DNA of 64,000 bases from Tetramitus jugosus (taxonomy: Eukaryota; Heterolobosea; Eutetramitea; Acrasida; Vahlkampfiidae). The translations under genes were made by a program, and so were the position numbers. The stretch is from positions 62,001 through 126,000 of the forward strand of contig OW569369.1 in the NCBI GenBank assembly GCA_937625935.1, in the 5' to 3' direction. The notes under the pieces are model-generated. The model saw only the letters and a program-made list of their open reading frames with translations. It did not search any database and was not told the DNA's origin. This document shows positions 29,432-39,859 of the stretch, one piece after another (position 1 is the first letter of the stretch; every line of letters starts with the position of its first letter).

Positions 29432-29802
29432 GATATCTATCGACTGTTGACCGTGATTAGGATTTGTGTGGTTTTAGTTCCTGTGTGGTGAGCGTGGTGT
29501 CGTCGACCTTTGTTTTTTTTTGTTCGTTTGTTGTTAACAACTACTGGTGTGAAAATCCGCATCTCATTTTTTTTGATGTGTGCACTGAGCGGATTAACTG
29601 CCATTCAATGGATTCTGTGAATGTGAAAGCCGCTCTTTTTTTTTTATGGGTGCGGCATTCCGTCTTGGGAAGAATTCATCAAATTTGACCGTTGATGATC
29701 TTTGTTCGAAGAGATACCAAGAACAATACCACAACACTCAACTCTCGGAGCAATCTTCCACAGGCCAATCTTTACCATTTTTCTTCAAGAGTTGTGGAGG
29801 CA
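29432..29802. other. divergent promoter region between RPB8 and the BRCT-like/MATH gene
   Basis: About 370 bp with T-rich runs (29511-29520, 29567-29574, 29636-29645). The reading frame of the downstream gene extends up to 29692 without a stop, so the true start of that gene could lie at 29695 (ATG) or 29803 (ATG); the second is preferred. Confidence 0.45.
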
Positions 29803-32800
29803 ATGAACAACAACAACAACAAGAGACAATTGAGTCCTCCCACGGCACAAAGTGGTGAACTCAAGAAGAGAAGGATGGATGATTCGTCAATAACAACAAC
29901 CACAACTACGACTCAATCAACATCATTTGAAATGGTGCCCAAATTGTTGTTCAAGAGAAGGATCAGATCAAAGAGTGAAATGTCATTGATCCAATCATGC
30001 AAATCCAAACTATTCTCTCCTTTTCACATCTTTATCATTGATTCACCATGGTGGTCAGTGTCAACTACATGTCCAGCATCATCTATATCATCATCTTTAT
30101 CATCATCTATATCATCTGTCCATTTCCTTGAGAGACTCATTTCTCAGAATCAAGCTGCATCTGTCATGACTTCTCCTCAGTTCAATCGTTTCTATGAATT
30201 GATGAAAGAGTTTTATGATTGGAAAATCAAGGATGATTCATCATCATCATCAACTACAGTGCTTGCGAGTGATTCAAAATTTTTAATCGTGTGCTTGGAC
30301 AGTGTCTATCAGAGTAAGCAATTGCATCAAATGTTGTTTAATAATAATGATAATAATAATAATAATAATAAGAATGATAGTAATGACAACAATGATAGTA
30401 AGAATGAAAATGTAATGTTAAAGAAAATTGTATCGATGGGTGTTCCCATTGTTCATGAACAGTTCATTTATGATAGCATTGAAGATCGAAGGTTGAAACA
30501 TTTGAATGATTATCGACTCGTTGTTGCATTGACAATTGATCATGAGAAGAGTAAAGAAAGCGAGAGTCAAGTCAATATGAAATTGGAATTTCAAGAGGCA
30601 ACAATGAGTGACAATGATGACTCATCATCATCATCATTATCACCACCACAAAAACAACGAGAACCACAAGAGGAACATCATCAGCGACAACAAAATGGAG
30701 ATGAACAATCTGATTCTCACATTTTTACCACTTATAGTCATGAATCATTGTTGAAACAACAGTTTGGTACCATGTGGAAAAGAACAACCATTACTCGCAC
30801 GTTTCACAATCAACAACTCGTATCATCATCCACATGTACCAAACATCCGACTGAATCGCCTTCTCTCTTTCCCAATGTAACTTTTCACATTGTTCACAAC
30901 AATCTTATTCATCCTAATAATAATAATAACAATAACAATAATAATAACAACAATAATAATCACTCGCATAATAATAATAATAATAACAATGATCATAGTC
31001 ATCATAGTGAAAACAAGTATGTGGAAACAGAGGATTTGTTTGAGACAAATGCTGCCATTTGTGGTTCGAGATGCCTTCATTTTAAACAATTGATTCAAAG
31101 TGCGTATGATCAACAGCAATTAGAGCAGCAACAGCAGCAGCAACAACAACACAGGAAGAAATCATCATTGTTGAATCCTCAAGTTCTTCTCCATATTCGC
31201 ATTCCATCGACCATCATTTCAGCCGATTTGTTTGAACATGTCATGCACTTCACATGTACTTCTGAATTTTCTTCCAAATTGAACAGTGTGCTCGATGCGC
31301 TGAAACTGTATCACTATGTGAGATCGATTGGATATCAATCAGCTCAAATTGCGCTTCTCAAGTTCTTTGCACTCAATGCTGACAAACTCTTGATGAGTTG
31401 CAATACAAGTAACACTTTAAAAAAGGTGAATCATCATGATGATAAAAACAACAATAATAGTAATAGTAGTAGTAATGGTAGTAGTAGTGGCAATGTGGAT
31501 CATGTGGACAATCATGAGAGTAATGGAACAATGATGATGATGGATATGGATGTAGATGTTGATGAGGATGACAGCAATAGGTCTTCTGTGACTCAAAACA
31601 TGGTTCAATTCTATGAACAGTTGAGACGCATCTATGTCAATGATCTGGAAGACAACAAGTTGCATACGGTGCCAAACAAGAGTGCCATCATAACAAGTAT
31701 GGAAACGCTGCTGAGACTGTTGCAAGATGTGTTGTGCAGTGATATGACATGTCTATTGAGTAGTGATGCATTCTATAAGTGCTCGAAACACACTGTGTCC
31801 AAATTGTTAAAGGACGGAGACACAACAATGAGTGAGACTGCCATTTTTATTCAATTGAACCTGTGGGGTGCCCAACAATTGCTCAACGATATTCACAAGA
31901 AGAATAATGATAGCGACCGCAATGGCGATAATGATAATGATTCTGATGATTCCGATGATGAGTCTGCTTCACTCAATGTAACCATCATAACAGAAGGGTC
32001 GGAGCTAGCTAATGTCTTGAATTTGACATCCAAAACTTCATTTGTTTCCAATGATCAGAAACGATGGCTCGTATTCGAGAAGGGTGATAAATTTTGTATC
32101 GTAGATCAGAAGCAGTCACCAACCATTGCTTATCGATTCGAGACTAGTGCTCTCCGATCCAAAATCAAGTTTGCACTGGGTGATGTGCGGTTCGAAACTA
32201 TGCCTCACCATGCCAATTATGAAGTCATTTGGCCATTGAACATTTTTGATTCGGAAGCATTGGTAGGTCTTGGCCATGCACAATACAAGTGGAGTAAGGA
32301 GGAAGACTATCATATGCCATTGTGTGACAAGCCTGACAATGTGCGCAGAGAGTCGAGAACGATCGACACACAAAAATTAATGAAGGCTGAAATGGCACTC
32401 ATCGATTACTGTGCAACAAATCTTCAAAGAGATAGAGATGTCACCGAAGCACAAAAGGCCAAACAAAAGAAGATTGATGAAATATTGGCATCGGCTCTGA
32501 GTCGACCATTGCCACCTGTTCAAGAATTAAGCAACAAACCATTCGCTACTCTGACAATCAAAAAGATGTTACCAGTGAAGTCAGCTGTATCAGAAGACAC
32601 TACAAAAGCAAGAGTGGAGTCTAATGATGTCAATATGACCAAACAAGCCTCCTCCTCAAGCACTCCAGTCAACAAAACAACAATCTCTTCAGCCTCTAAC
32701 TCGGTCTCCACCGGCACTACCTCCATTACAACGAACGGTCAGAAGAAGACTACTGGAACCAATGAAGGCAGTGACATTGGTATCATGAGTCAACTACTGA

Positions 32801-33342
32801 GAATAAGTAGTAGCATCACACAACAAACTCCACCCGTACAACCTCAATGGTTACAGCCATCTGCAAAGTGGAAATCAACCTTTCCTCCAGAAGGATTTAG
32901 CCAACAAGAAAATCAATCTGTGTGGCATCAATATGAAACTGTTCTCGTATCCGATCTAGACAACATTCGTCGAGGCTTCCGGGAGTTTTCCTTCCTAGGC
33001 ACCAAATGGCGATTGAATATTCAGACAAAGCCCAAGGACAAGAGCACATTGTCCATCTATCTGTACAATGTCGATATTGAGCAGAAAAAGAAGCTATCTC
33101 ACGAGGTTCACACCAAGATTGCGTTCTATGTCTACAATCTGGAGAAGAAGACAAAGACATTGATGCAAGCATTCAATATCAAGTGGTTAGAAGAGAAAGC
33201 ATGGGGCTTCACATCATTTGCAAACATTAACCAGCTAAAGGCAAAGGAAAATCATCTGATTGACGAATCAAACAACACCATCACTTTCTGTTGCACCATC
33301 ATCTCGAACCCAGAGGAAAATTCAACACCAACAAAGAACTGA
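29803..33342 (+). CDS. large protein with BRCT-like, BTB-like and C-terminal MATH domains
   Basis: About 1179 residues from the ATG at 29803, intronless. The N-terminal third looks like a BRCT domain broken up by Asn/Ser runs (FHIFIIDSPWW ... FLIVCLDSVYQSKQL ... GVPIVHEQFIYDSIEDRRL ... DYRLV). The centre has a segment of BTB/POZ style (VLLHIRIPSTIISADLFEHV ... LDALKLYHYVRSIGYQSAQI). The clearest part is C-terminal: WRLNIQTKPKDKSTLSIYLY, then KIAFYVYNLEKKTKTLMQAF and WLEEKAWGFTSFANINQL, a MATH domain ending near the stop. MATH with BTB is an architecture of cullin-3 substrate adaptors; BRCT is a phosphopeptide-binding domain of DNA-damage proteins. Long Asn runs (AAT/AAC repeats at about 30340-30375 and 30913-30960), Ser, His and Gln tracts interrupt all linkers. 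Only the MATH call is firm. Confidence 0.75.
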   Translation: MNNNNNKRQLSPPTAQSGELKKRRMDDSSITTTTTTTQSTSFEMVPKLLFKRRIRSKSEMSLIQSCKSKLFSPFHIFIIDSPWWSVSTTCPASSISSSLSSSISSVHFLERLISQNQAASVMTSPQFNRFYELMKEFYDWKIKDDSSSSSTTVLASDSKFLIVCLDSVYQSKQLHQMLFNNNDNNNNNNKNDSNDNNDSKNENVMLKKIVSMGVPIVHEQFIYDSIEDRRLKHLNDYRLVVALTIDHEKSKESESQVNMKLEFQEATMSDNDDSSSSSLSPPQKQREPQEEHHQRQQNGDEQSDSHIFTTYSHESLLKQQFGTMWKRTTITRTFHNQQLVSSSTCTKHPTESPSLFPNVTFHIVHNNLIHPNNNNNNNNNNNNNNNHSHNNNNNNNDHSHHSENKYVETEDLFETNAAICGSRCLHFKQLIQSAYDQQQLEQQQQQQQQHRKKSSLLNPQVLLHIRIPSTIISADLFEHVMHFTCTSEFSSKLNSVLDALKLYHYVRSIGYQSAQIALLKFFALNADKLLMSCNTSNTLKKVNHHDDKNNNNSNSSSNGSSSGNVDHVDNHESNGTMMMMDMDVDVDEDDSNRSSVTQNMVQFYEQLRRIYVNDLEDNKLHTVPNKSAIITSMETLLRLLQDVLCSDMTCLLSSDAFYKCSKHTVSKLLKDGDTTMSETAIFIQLNLWGAQQLLNDIHKKNNDSDRNGDNDNDSDDSDDESASLNVTIITEGSELANVLNLTSKTSFVSNDQKRWLVFEKGDKFCIVDQKQSPTIAYRFETSALRSKIKFALGDVRFETMPHHANYEVIWPLNIFDSEALVGLGHAQYKWSKEEDYHMPLCDKPDNVRRESRTIDTQKLMKAEMALIDYCATNLQRDRDVTEAQKAKQKKIDEILASALSRPLPPVQELSNKPFATLTIKKMLPVKSAVSEDTTKARVESNDVNMTKQASSSSTPVNKTTISSASNSVSTGTTSITTNGQKKTTGTNEGSDIGIMSQLLRISSSITQQTPPVQPQWLQPSAKWKSTFPPEGFSQQENQSVWHQYETVLVSDLDNIRRGFREFSFLGTKWRLNIQTKPKDKSTLSIYLYNVDIEQKKKLSHEVHTKIAFYVYNLEKKTKTLMQAFNIKWLEEKAWGFTSFANINQLKAKENHLIDESNNTITFCCTIISNPEENSTPTKN

Positions 33343-33469
33343 AATGAAACATCTATCAAATTTTTGGCTCTGCTCGATAATAATATTCCAACAGCTCCCT
33401 TTTTGTTCAAATCTACGGATTTTTATGCGGTGAAAAATGGAACGGTAACCTCCTGTCTGCCTCAATTTT

Positions 33470-34515
33470 ATGGCCGAGCCCAATCAGAAAGTAACAACGT
33501 TGGCCATAGTCTATTCGAAGGTGAGAGCATTTGCAAGCAACTACAACCTTCTTCAAACTTATAGTATCTAGATTGCACCTAAAACAAGTGTCAAACTTAC
33601 TACTTGAACGAAAACATGTCTTGTTTCTGCCGTAGACCCAACAGTCTATCACCTCACATATTTCGCAAGATTGAAACACTAGAGAAACAAATATCTGCCA
33701 TCTTTTCTAATGGAGTAATCGACTTATTCGTGGTCAAAGTGATGAGACCTTCGACGCAAAGTAATCAAACAGAGGTACAATTAATATACCGAACAAACAT
33801 GGACTCATTACCGACAAAGTCTGAGGGCAGCAACACGGAGGAAGCCCGATTAATAAATCAAATTATGAGCGCTGCTCAGAGTTTTGGTAAGTCATATTCA
33901 TAGTGCTCTGGGATGATAGTTAGTAATCCCCGATTAACACTAATCCAACCTCCTACAGCTTCGGATTTCAAATCAGGATTTAAGTATGATAAACTACATA
34001 TCAAAGGCAACAAATGCATGTTTTCCTTATACTCTCTGTCTAGTCCATCATCCATACCTCTCGACGGTAGCTACTCACCTGTAACTTCTAACACAATCAG
34101 CGATACCAGTGATAGTTGCAGCAATGATGCTCTAACGAGTCCACAATCCGACCATTCGAAAGACGTGCGACCAGAACCACTCTTGAAAGAATCGTCAAAA
34201 CCCAATCTCACAATCTCAATTATTGATATTCTAGATGAGACATCCGATCTTCGTCAACACAAGAATAAGGATTATCATACGAATGTAGCAACACCATTGA
34301 CCAAACACAATGAAAATACGAATCAAAACAATGACGTTCATAATCCGGGCAGTAATCACAATTCTAGTAACTCTCAGTTACTGATACAACGGAAAGATTA
34401 CATTATTGCATTTTACTTGCACGGTAATGTGATACAGATCGATTGCAATGCATGTGATAAACAGATGCATGGTATCATTTTAGATTTTGCTCACCTGTTG
34501 CAGAATGTCAAATAA
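33470..34515 (+). CDS. unrecognised three-exon protein, possible longin/roadblock-type fold
   Basis: Exons 33470-33520, 33589-33886 and 33959-34515 join in frame to 301 codons. Exon 1 encodes MAEPNQKVTTLAIVYSK. Exon 2 starts CQTYYLNENMSCFCRRPN (GTGAGA...ACAAG intron) and continues IETLEKQISAIFSNGVIDLF. The second intron (GTAAGT...TACAG) joins QSF to ASDFKSGFKYDKLH. The C-terminal part (DYIIAFYLHGNVIQIDCNAC, then GIILDFAHLLQNVK) follows a disordered Ser/Asn/Asp-rich stretch. An N-terminal strand such as TLAIVYSK and an alternation of strands and helices would fit small trafficking-type alpha/beta domains, but this is speculation; no family is recognised. Exon 1 and its intron are less certain than the rest. 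Confidence 0.6.
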
Positions 34516-34708
34516 CAATCTTGAATAAAAGCCGATTGAACACAATACAATCAACCGATTGAATCTGACTTGTTCTTTGACTGACAGATTGGCTACAGAA
34601 ACAACAAGTCAACAGAGAAAAAGAATGATGTATAATAGACATGATGACCCTGTCTTGGTTTTTATTTTATATAATACTGTCTGTCGATTCCTCTCCACCA
34701 CATATTTA

Positions 34709-35473
34709 TTATTGTTCCTTATTGTTCTTGTGATTTGTGTTTTGCAAGTTCAAGAATCGTTCGACTCTCCTCTGATTCTTCTCCTGCAAATCAAAGAAGG
34801 TATTGTCTTCTCCCTGATCCTCATCATAAAAATCACCCATTGTTCTCATCTCCTCCGTACTCTTGATAATATTCTTGTAGTTGCCCCTCATGATCAAATA
34901 CTCTTGAATGGCAGGTTGACTCGTAATCAACATGACTGCGAACGGAAACAGCAGATACATGAAAAACTTTGCAAATTCTCTGCCGACACGATATTTCATT
35001 TTGGGTATCCATGTCTTGTTGAGCACACGCTGTCCAATCATTTCCTCTTGACCCGTTGTGTTGACAAATTGACGATGAAATCTCTCTGTGTGCGTATTGA
35101 ATGGTGACTCTGTTTCATGGATTGATGCTGAAGATGATGCTGTAGTTGATGCTGTTTTTGCTGTTGTTGATTTGGAAAAGGTGTTTGCAGTGGTAGCAGT
35201 AGCAGCAGTAGCAGTAGATGTAGAAGAATGCATGTTGTCAAGTCCTTCAAATAATGGAATCTTCTGATGACTATTATTATTGTTATTGTTGTTGTTATTG
35301 CTGTTACTTTGATTGGATGTTGTGGAAGTAGAGAACTGGGATTGTACATTTTGAATTTGTTGCTTGGTCGAGTTGACATATTCTCCATAACTCACCGATT
35401 TACCATTGTTGGTGTTGTTTGCAACATGCGTGGAGGATGATGATTGTTCTGTTGTTGTCATTGTAGTTTGCAT
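34709..35473 (-). CDS. single-pass membrane protein with a Pet100-like C-terminal half
   Basis: A 254-residue protein. The N-terminal 150 residues are low complexity (Ser, Thr, Asn, Ala). A basic stretch (NKTWIPKMKYRVGREF) leads to one transmembrane segment, KFFMYLLFPFAVMLITSQPA, followed by IQEYL and a charged, coiled-coil-like tail (FFDLQEKNQRRVERFLNLQN). The pattern aromatic-x-Y-x-x-FP in the membrane segment, then Q-P-x-x-x-E, resembles Pet100, a small inner-membrane chaperone for cytochrome c oxidase assembly. The match is short, so this is a suggestion. Family members are usually under 120 residues; the long N-terminus would be an extension, possibly part of a targeting region. It is divergent to the DEAD-box gene. 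Confidence 0.6.
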   Translation of the reverse strand: MQTTMTTTEQSSSSTHVANNTNNGKSVSYGEYVNSTKQQIQNVQSQFSTSTTSNQSNSNNNNNNNNNSHQKIPLFEGLDNMHSSTSTATAATATTANTFSKSTTAKTASTTASSSASIHETESPFNTHTERFHRQFVNTTGQEEMIGQRVLNKTWIPKMKYRVGREFAKFFMYLLFPFAVMLITSQPAIQEYLIMRGNYKNIIKSTEEMRTMGDFYDEDQGEDNTFFDLQEKNQRRVERFLNLQNTNHKNNKEQ

Positions 35474-35688
35474 GCATCAAACAACTGGTGCGCTCACTTC
35501 TGATGATTTGTTTTTCCCTTGATAAAAGTTCAAGTCCGACCCAGAGTGAATTTCACCGCCTGCACTCTTTGAACATTCAAGCAATGATTTGAATGTTTTT
35601 ATTTTCACACAGTTGCATACAACAACACTAATTCTCTCAAAACAACAACCATCAATCACTCAAACAAACAAATAGAGAGAGAAAAAAC

Positions 35689-37272
35689 ATGGGTCACGTC
35701 AAATTCGGAGCCAAGGGTGTCACCCCTTCATCATCAACCACTTCCACCACCATCAACAATAAACGTCCCAGAGAAGATGAAACAACAACTAATAATACTA
35801 CTGCTGATGACGCACCACTGGATAAAAAATTGAAAACAGTTCTCAAATTCAAAGAACTGCCCAACATGAATCCTCACTTGTTGGACGCCATTGAAAAAAT
35901 ATTTGGATTCGAAACCATGACGGGCATTCAACAACAAGCCATTCCATTGGCACTAGAGAACACACAGGTCGATATCATTGCCAATGCAAAGACTGGTTCA
36001 GGAAAGACTCTTGCCTTTCTCATTCCCATTCTCAATTACCTGTTGGAGAATCGATTCAAGGCCACTGATGGACTAGGTGCACTCATTTTGGCACCCACCA
36101 GAGAATTGGCCATTCAAATTCATCAAGTGGCTGAAAAGATTGTGAATCACTTGGCCAATCACAGCACCATCAAGTACGCATGCATCATGGGTGGTAGCAG
36201 TAAGCAAGCAGAGGCCAAAGAGTTGAAATCAGGTGTCAATCTCATTGTGGCGACACCTGGTCGATTGTTGGATCATTTGCAAACGACTACTCCATTCAAG
36301 ATTGACAAGTGTGTGTATTGGGTGTTGGATGAGGCAGACATGTTGATTGATGTTGGATTTGAACAGGCCATTCGACGCATTGGCTCACTGTTGCCCAACA
36401 AGGACACGCGAACCACTTTTCTCTTTAGTGCGACACTGACGCAAAAAGTGGATGACTTGGTGGCTATTTCCCTGCGAAAAAACACTGTACGAGTCGGTTT
36501 CTCCGATGAGAAGAATGTCAGCACGTTGGAACAATTGTACTTGGAGGTGCGCACCGATCGAAAGTATGCCACTCTTGTTCAATTGTTGAGAAAGAATGCA
36601 GACAAGAAGATTATTGTGTTTTGTAGCATCAAGTTGGCAGTCGAGTATGTGAGTTACATGTTGGACGGTTATGGCATGAAGAATATTGCACTTCATGGCA
36701 ACATGTCTCAAGAGAAGCGAACCAGCACTTTCCAAGAATTTATGAACATGAAGGAAGCAGGAATCATGATTGCGACCGATGTGGCTGCACGTGGTCTCGA
36801 TTTCCCCAATGTCGATCTCATTATTCAAGTCGATATCCCGGAGCAGATTGCCAACTATTTCCATCGTGTCGGTAGAACGGCACGTGGTGGTAAATCTGGT
36901 GTGGCACTGTTGATGTTGACAGAGACGGAAACAGAGGTGTGCTTGCCAACGTTTAACAATTATTTTGCCGGTTTGGAAGAAGAGCCAACCATGGAACCAA
37001 CCAAGAAGACTCTGTCGCCGTACGAGATTACACTGGACACGAAACAGTTGGAGGCTGATCATGCTCAGTTGCAACAATGGGTGCAAACTGATTCTTACAT
37101 GAGAAGCAATGCACCAAAGATTGCCAACACTCTGGCCAATGTGTTCCGCATGTACTTTAGAAAGTATGGATTCAAGCACAACCAGTTTGATGAGAATGCA
37201 GTCAAGGCTGGTGTTGGTATGAATATGGGACGTGGTGGTGGTTATGGTGGCGGTGGCAAAGGCAGACGATAA
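35689..37272 (+). CDS. DEAD-box RNA helicase, DDX18/Has1-like
   Basis: A 527-residue intronless helicase with motifs in order: a Q-motif region (GFETMTGIQQQAIP), I AKTGSGKT, Ia PTRELA, Ib TPGR, II DEAD, III SAT, IV IVFCS, V ATDVAARGLDFP and VI HRVGRTARGG. The sequence around motif I (AKTGSGKTLAFLIPILNYLL) and GVNLIVATPGRLLDHLQTT resembles Has1/DDX18, a nucleolar helicase for 60S and 40S subunit assembly. However, the C-terminal region (SNAPKIANTLANVFRMYFRK) is only loosely like that family. It ends in a Gly-rich, RGG-like tail (GRGGGYGGGGKGRR) that could bind RNA. The N-terminus is Ser/Thr-rich. The class is certain; the subfamily is moderately supported. Confidence 0.92.
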   Translation: MGHVKFGAKGVTPSSSTTSTTINNKRPREDETTTNNTTADDAPLDKKLKTVLKFKELPNMNPHLLDAIEKIFGFETMTGIQQQAIPLALENTQVDIIANAKTGSGKTLAFLIPILNYLLENRFKATDGLGALILAPTRELAIQIHQVAEKIVNHLANHSTIKYACIMGGSSKQAEAKELKSGVNLIVATPGRLLDHLQTTTPFKIDKCVYWVLDEADMLIDVGFEQAIRRIGSLLPNKDTRTTFLFSATLTQKVDDLVAISLRKNTVRVGFSDEKNVSTLEQLYLEVRTDRKYATLVQLLRKNADKKIIVFCSIKLAVEYVSYMLDGYGMKNIALHGNMSQEKRTSTFQEFMNMKEAGIMIATDVAARGLDFPNVDLIIQVDIPEQIANYFHRVGRTARGGKSGVALLMLTETETEVCLPTFNNYFAGLEEEPTMEPTKKTLSPYEITLDTKQLEADHAQLQQWVQTDSYMRSNAPKIANTLANVFRMYFRKYGFKHNQFDENAVKAGVGMNMGRGGGYGGGGKGRR

Positions 37273-37429
37273 TTGCCTGGAATAAATTTTTTTTTAGACA
37301 CAATACTTCTTTGGTTGAATAGAATTTATTAATTTGTTGTTGATGATCAATAGATTTAGTTGTATGTACGTTGAGTAAAGTGTGGTCGGGTGTGCAAGTC
37401 CTAGAACTGTATCACCTCCACAATTGAAC

Positions 37430-39859
37430 TCATGAAGTGTAAGTGAACGAGTTGACTGTGCTAGAGTCCGAAGTGATACAGGTCTTGGACTTGTCGACAC
37501 TAACCGTAACAGACACAGTGTTAGTCACTGTGATGGCACTCGCAGGTGCCTCGCAAATGATAAAGTGCAAATCGTGAACACAGGCATAGACACGAGCCGA
37601 TATGTTTCCAAAGTTGACTGTGACTGATTTGGGCTTCAATCCCTGTGGCATGTTCTTCACATAGATTCTCACCAGTTCATTGCCTCGAATGTTGCAACTG
37701 TTTGGTCTCAGTTGGGTAATGTAGGGAACAGCAGCAGATTTCTCCTTCTTGTTGGACCGTTTCTGATCTCCTCTGTCTGTAATGGTATGGAACGCAAATG
37801 TCTCTACATTGGCCAACTCCTTGTGATCAGATGCACTTCGGAGCACAAAGTTGAGATTGAACGGTTTTCTACCATAGAAATGAGTAGACTTTTCCAAAAT
37901 CAACTCTGTGAATGTGACTTGATTCTCTGCGGGTGATACCTTGTGCGTCTTGAGAATCTCCACTGAATTCTTGACCGAGAATGAACTCTCACGTTCATAT
38001 GCCATCAATGAACACTCCAAAATCAATTCACTGTTCATGTAGTCGACATGATGTGGGATGCAGCTTCTGTTGATGGCAATCACATGTCTAGGCAATGGTT
38101 TCTTGTTTCCCTTGCCACCAGGTTGCCTGTCTGATGAGTTGGCATCCAAATCACCACCACTATTATTATTGCTATTATTGTTGCTGCTAGGTGATGGTGC
38201 ATTTGCCTTCAGGTTCAATCCTTCAATAATAGTGAGAACAGCAGAGGATGAGGATGGAGATTCACCTCCATGACCACCATTGCTACTACTAGTACTAGTA
38301 CTACTATTGTTGTTATGATGACCATGATGATCAGCAGTGTGATGAGTGTTGTGAGAAGAGGATGGTGGTGATGACGCGTGATGACTCGGTGGATGATGAT
38401 GATGATGATTGCCACTAGGTAAGTGAATGGTCAACTCTGTGGATGATGATTTATGATGATGTTGCTGTTGTGATTGTGGATGATGATGATGATGATGTGA
38501 TGAATGAGAGTGAGGATGATGTGATGAGGAAACAGAGTGAGGAGGAGCATGTGAGTGAGAATGATGATGATGAGGATGATGAGAGTGGTGAGAGTGGTGA
38601 GAATGGTGAGAATGATGATGATGATCATTGTTCATGAATGAGGAAGGAGGTGGTGGTGGCGTACTCAAATCACTCAAATTAAAGTGTGGAGGTAAAAAGT
38701 TGGGAGTAGGGAATCCATTCAAATAAGCATTGGTACTGTTGTTGTTGTTGTTGCTACCGCTACCACTGTTGTTACCATTTGCACCACTACCAGTACCATT
38801 GTTGTTGTTGCTGTTGTTGTGATGATGATGGTGATGACTGTGAGAAGAAGATGAAGTAGAAGGAGAACCGAGCATACTCACAGGTGGAGTATTCAAATCA
38901 ATCAATGGACTGGGGAATGGGAACTTGAGACCACTACCACCACTGCCATTGTTATTATTGTTACCACCACCACCATGATTGTTATTACCACCAAATAGAG
39001 GGGTACCAAATGAAGTAGATGAAGATAGCCATTGTGGAGTATCCAATGGATGATGACTCATGATTGGAGTATTACCACTACCACCACTACCACCACTGCC
39101 ACTACCATTGTTACTGTTCGCTGAACTGCTGCTACTGCTGCTACTGGTGATAAAAGTAGTAGGAGTGGATGCAGTAGGTGTAGAGGGATGGAATGGAGGG
39201 TGATGTGAGGATGATGAAGACGGTTGTTGTTGTTGTTGAGACTGTGAACCATGATCCAATTTCAACTTTTTCTCAATAGGTGTAAAACTAGTCAACAGAC
39301 CAGAGTTGTGGTGATTGTGTGGATGACGATTACTGCTGCTGCTGCTACTGCTAGATGACAAGAATGGACTTGATTTGAACAGTGGTGAGATGCTGTTGGG
39401 CGTGTCAATCAATGAGGATTGAGTCAAATTGGTACTTCCGTCACCCACGTCATTCTCATCTTCTCCACCAACACCACTACCACTACTACCATTGTTGGAG
39501 TGATGATGTTGTTGTTGAGAGGAGGATGAAGAGGAGGATTGCAATGGGTCGAAACTGGACAAGAATTCCTCCACAGAGCGCTTCTTGGAATCTCTGACTG
39601 CTTTTTTTTGGTAGGGAGCACGAGGAGCTCCACCTCCACTCGCATGGGAACTTCTGACCAACTTTTGACGAGTGGTGGTGGTAGTGCCTTCACTCATGAC
39701 TTGTGTTGATGAAGATGGAAGGACAAGTTCATTACTACTACTACTACTGTGACCACTCTCTTGAGAAGGAGAAGCAGTAGTGGGTGAATGATGGTGTTCA
39801 CTACTTTCACTATCAGTGGAGGGGCTCTTGTTGTTGTTGTTGTCGTTGTGGTTCAACAT
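37430..39859 (-). CDS. IPT/TIG-domain protein, putative transcription factor
   Basis: About 809 residues from the ATG at 39859 (an in-frame ATG at 39901 adds a hydrophobic, phenylalanine-rich start that looks like UTR). Residues 1 to about 590 are almost entirely Ser, His, Asn, Gly and Pro tracts. The C-terminal 210 residues are structured: HVIAINRSCIPHHVDYMNSE, then FYGRKPFNLNFVLRSASDHK, then an immunoglobulin-like IPT/TIG domain (YITQLRPNSCNIRGNELVRI, VTVNFGNISARVYACVHDLH, FIICEAPA, VSVTVSVD). A TIG domain after another beta-rich domain is the arrangement of Rel/NF-kB, NFAT, CSL and EBF-type DNA-binding proteins, but I cannot match the upstream domain to any of them. Long disordered activation-like sequence supports a nuclear role. 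Inference only. Confidence 0.75.
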   Translation of the reverse strand: MLNHNDNNNNKSPSTDSESSEHHHSPTTASPSQESGHSSSSSNELVLPSSSTQVMSEGTTTTTRQKLVRSSHASGGGAPRAPYQKKAVRDSKKRSVEEFLSSFDPLQSSSSSSSQQQHHHSNNGSSGSGVGGEDENDVGDGSTNLTQSSLIDTPNSISPLFKSSPFLSSSSSSSSSNRHPHNHHNSGLLTSFTPIEKKLKLDHGSQSQQQQQPSSSSSHHPPFHPSTPTASTPTTFITSSSSSSSSANSNNGSGSGGSGGSGNTPIMSHHPLDTPQWLSSSTSFGTPLFGGNNNHGGGGNNNNNGSGGSGLKFPFPSPLIDLNTPPVSMLGSPSTSSSSHSHHHHHHNNSNNNNGTGSGANGNNSGSGSNNNNNSTNAYLNGFPTPNFLPPHFNLSDLSTPPPPPSSFMNNDHHHHSHHSHHSHHSHHPHHHHSHSHAPPHSVSSSHHPHSHSSHHHHHHPQSQQQHHHKSSSTELTIHLPSGNHHHHHPPSHHASSPPSSSHNTHHTADHHGHHNNNSSTSTSSSNGGHGGESPSSSSAVLTIIEGLNLKANAPSPSSNNNSNNNSGGDLDANSSDRQPGGKGNKKPLPRHVIAINRSCIPHHVDYMNSELILECSLMAYERESSFSVKNSVEILKTHKVSPAENQVTFTELILEKSTHFYGRKPFNLNFVLRSASDHKELANVETFAFHTITDRGDQKRSNKKEKSAAVPYITQLRPNSCNIRGNELVRIYVKNMPQGLKPKSVTVNFGNISARVYACVHDLHFIICEAPASAITVTNTVSVTVSVDKSKTCITSDSSTVNSFTYTS

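Noticed and set aside
38443-38637. Plus-strand acidic frames opposite the TIG-domain gene
   Set aside because: They arise from GAT/ATG repeats antisense to poly-His/Ser coding sequence and have no independent support.
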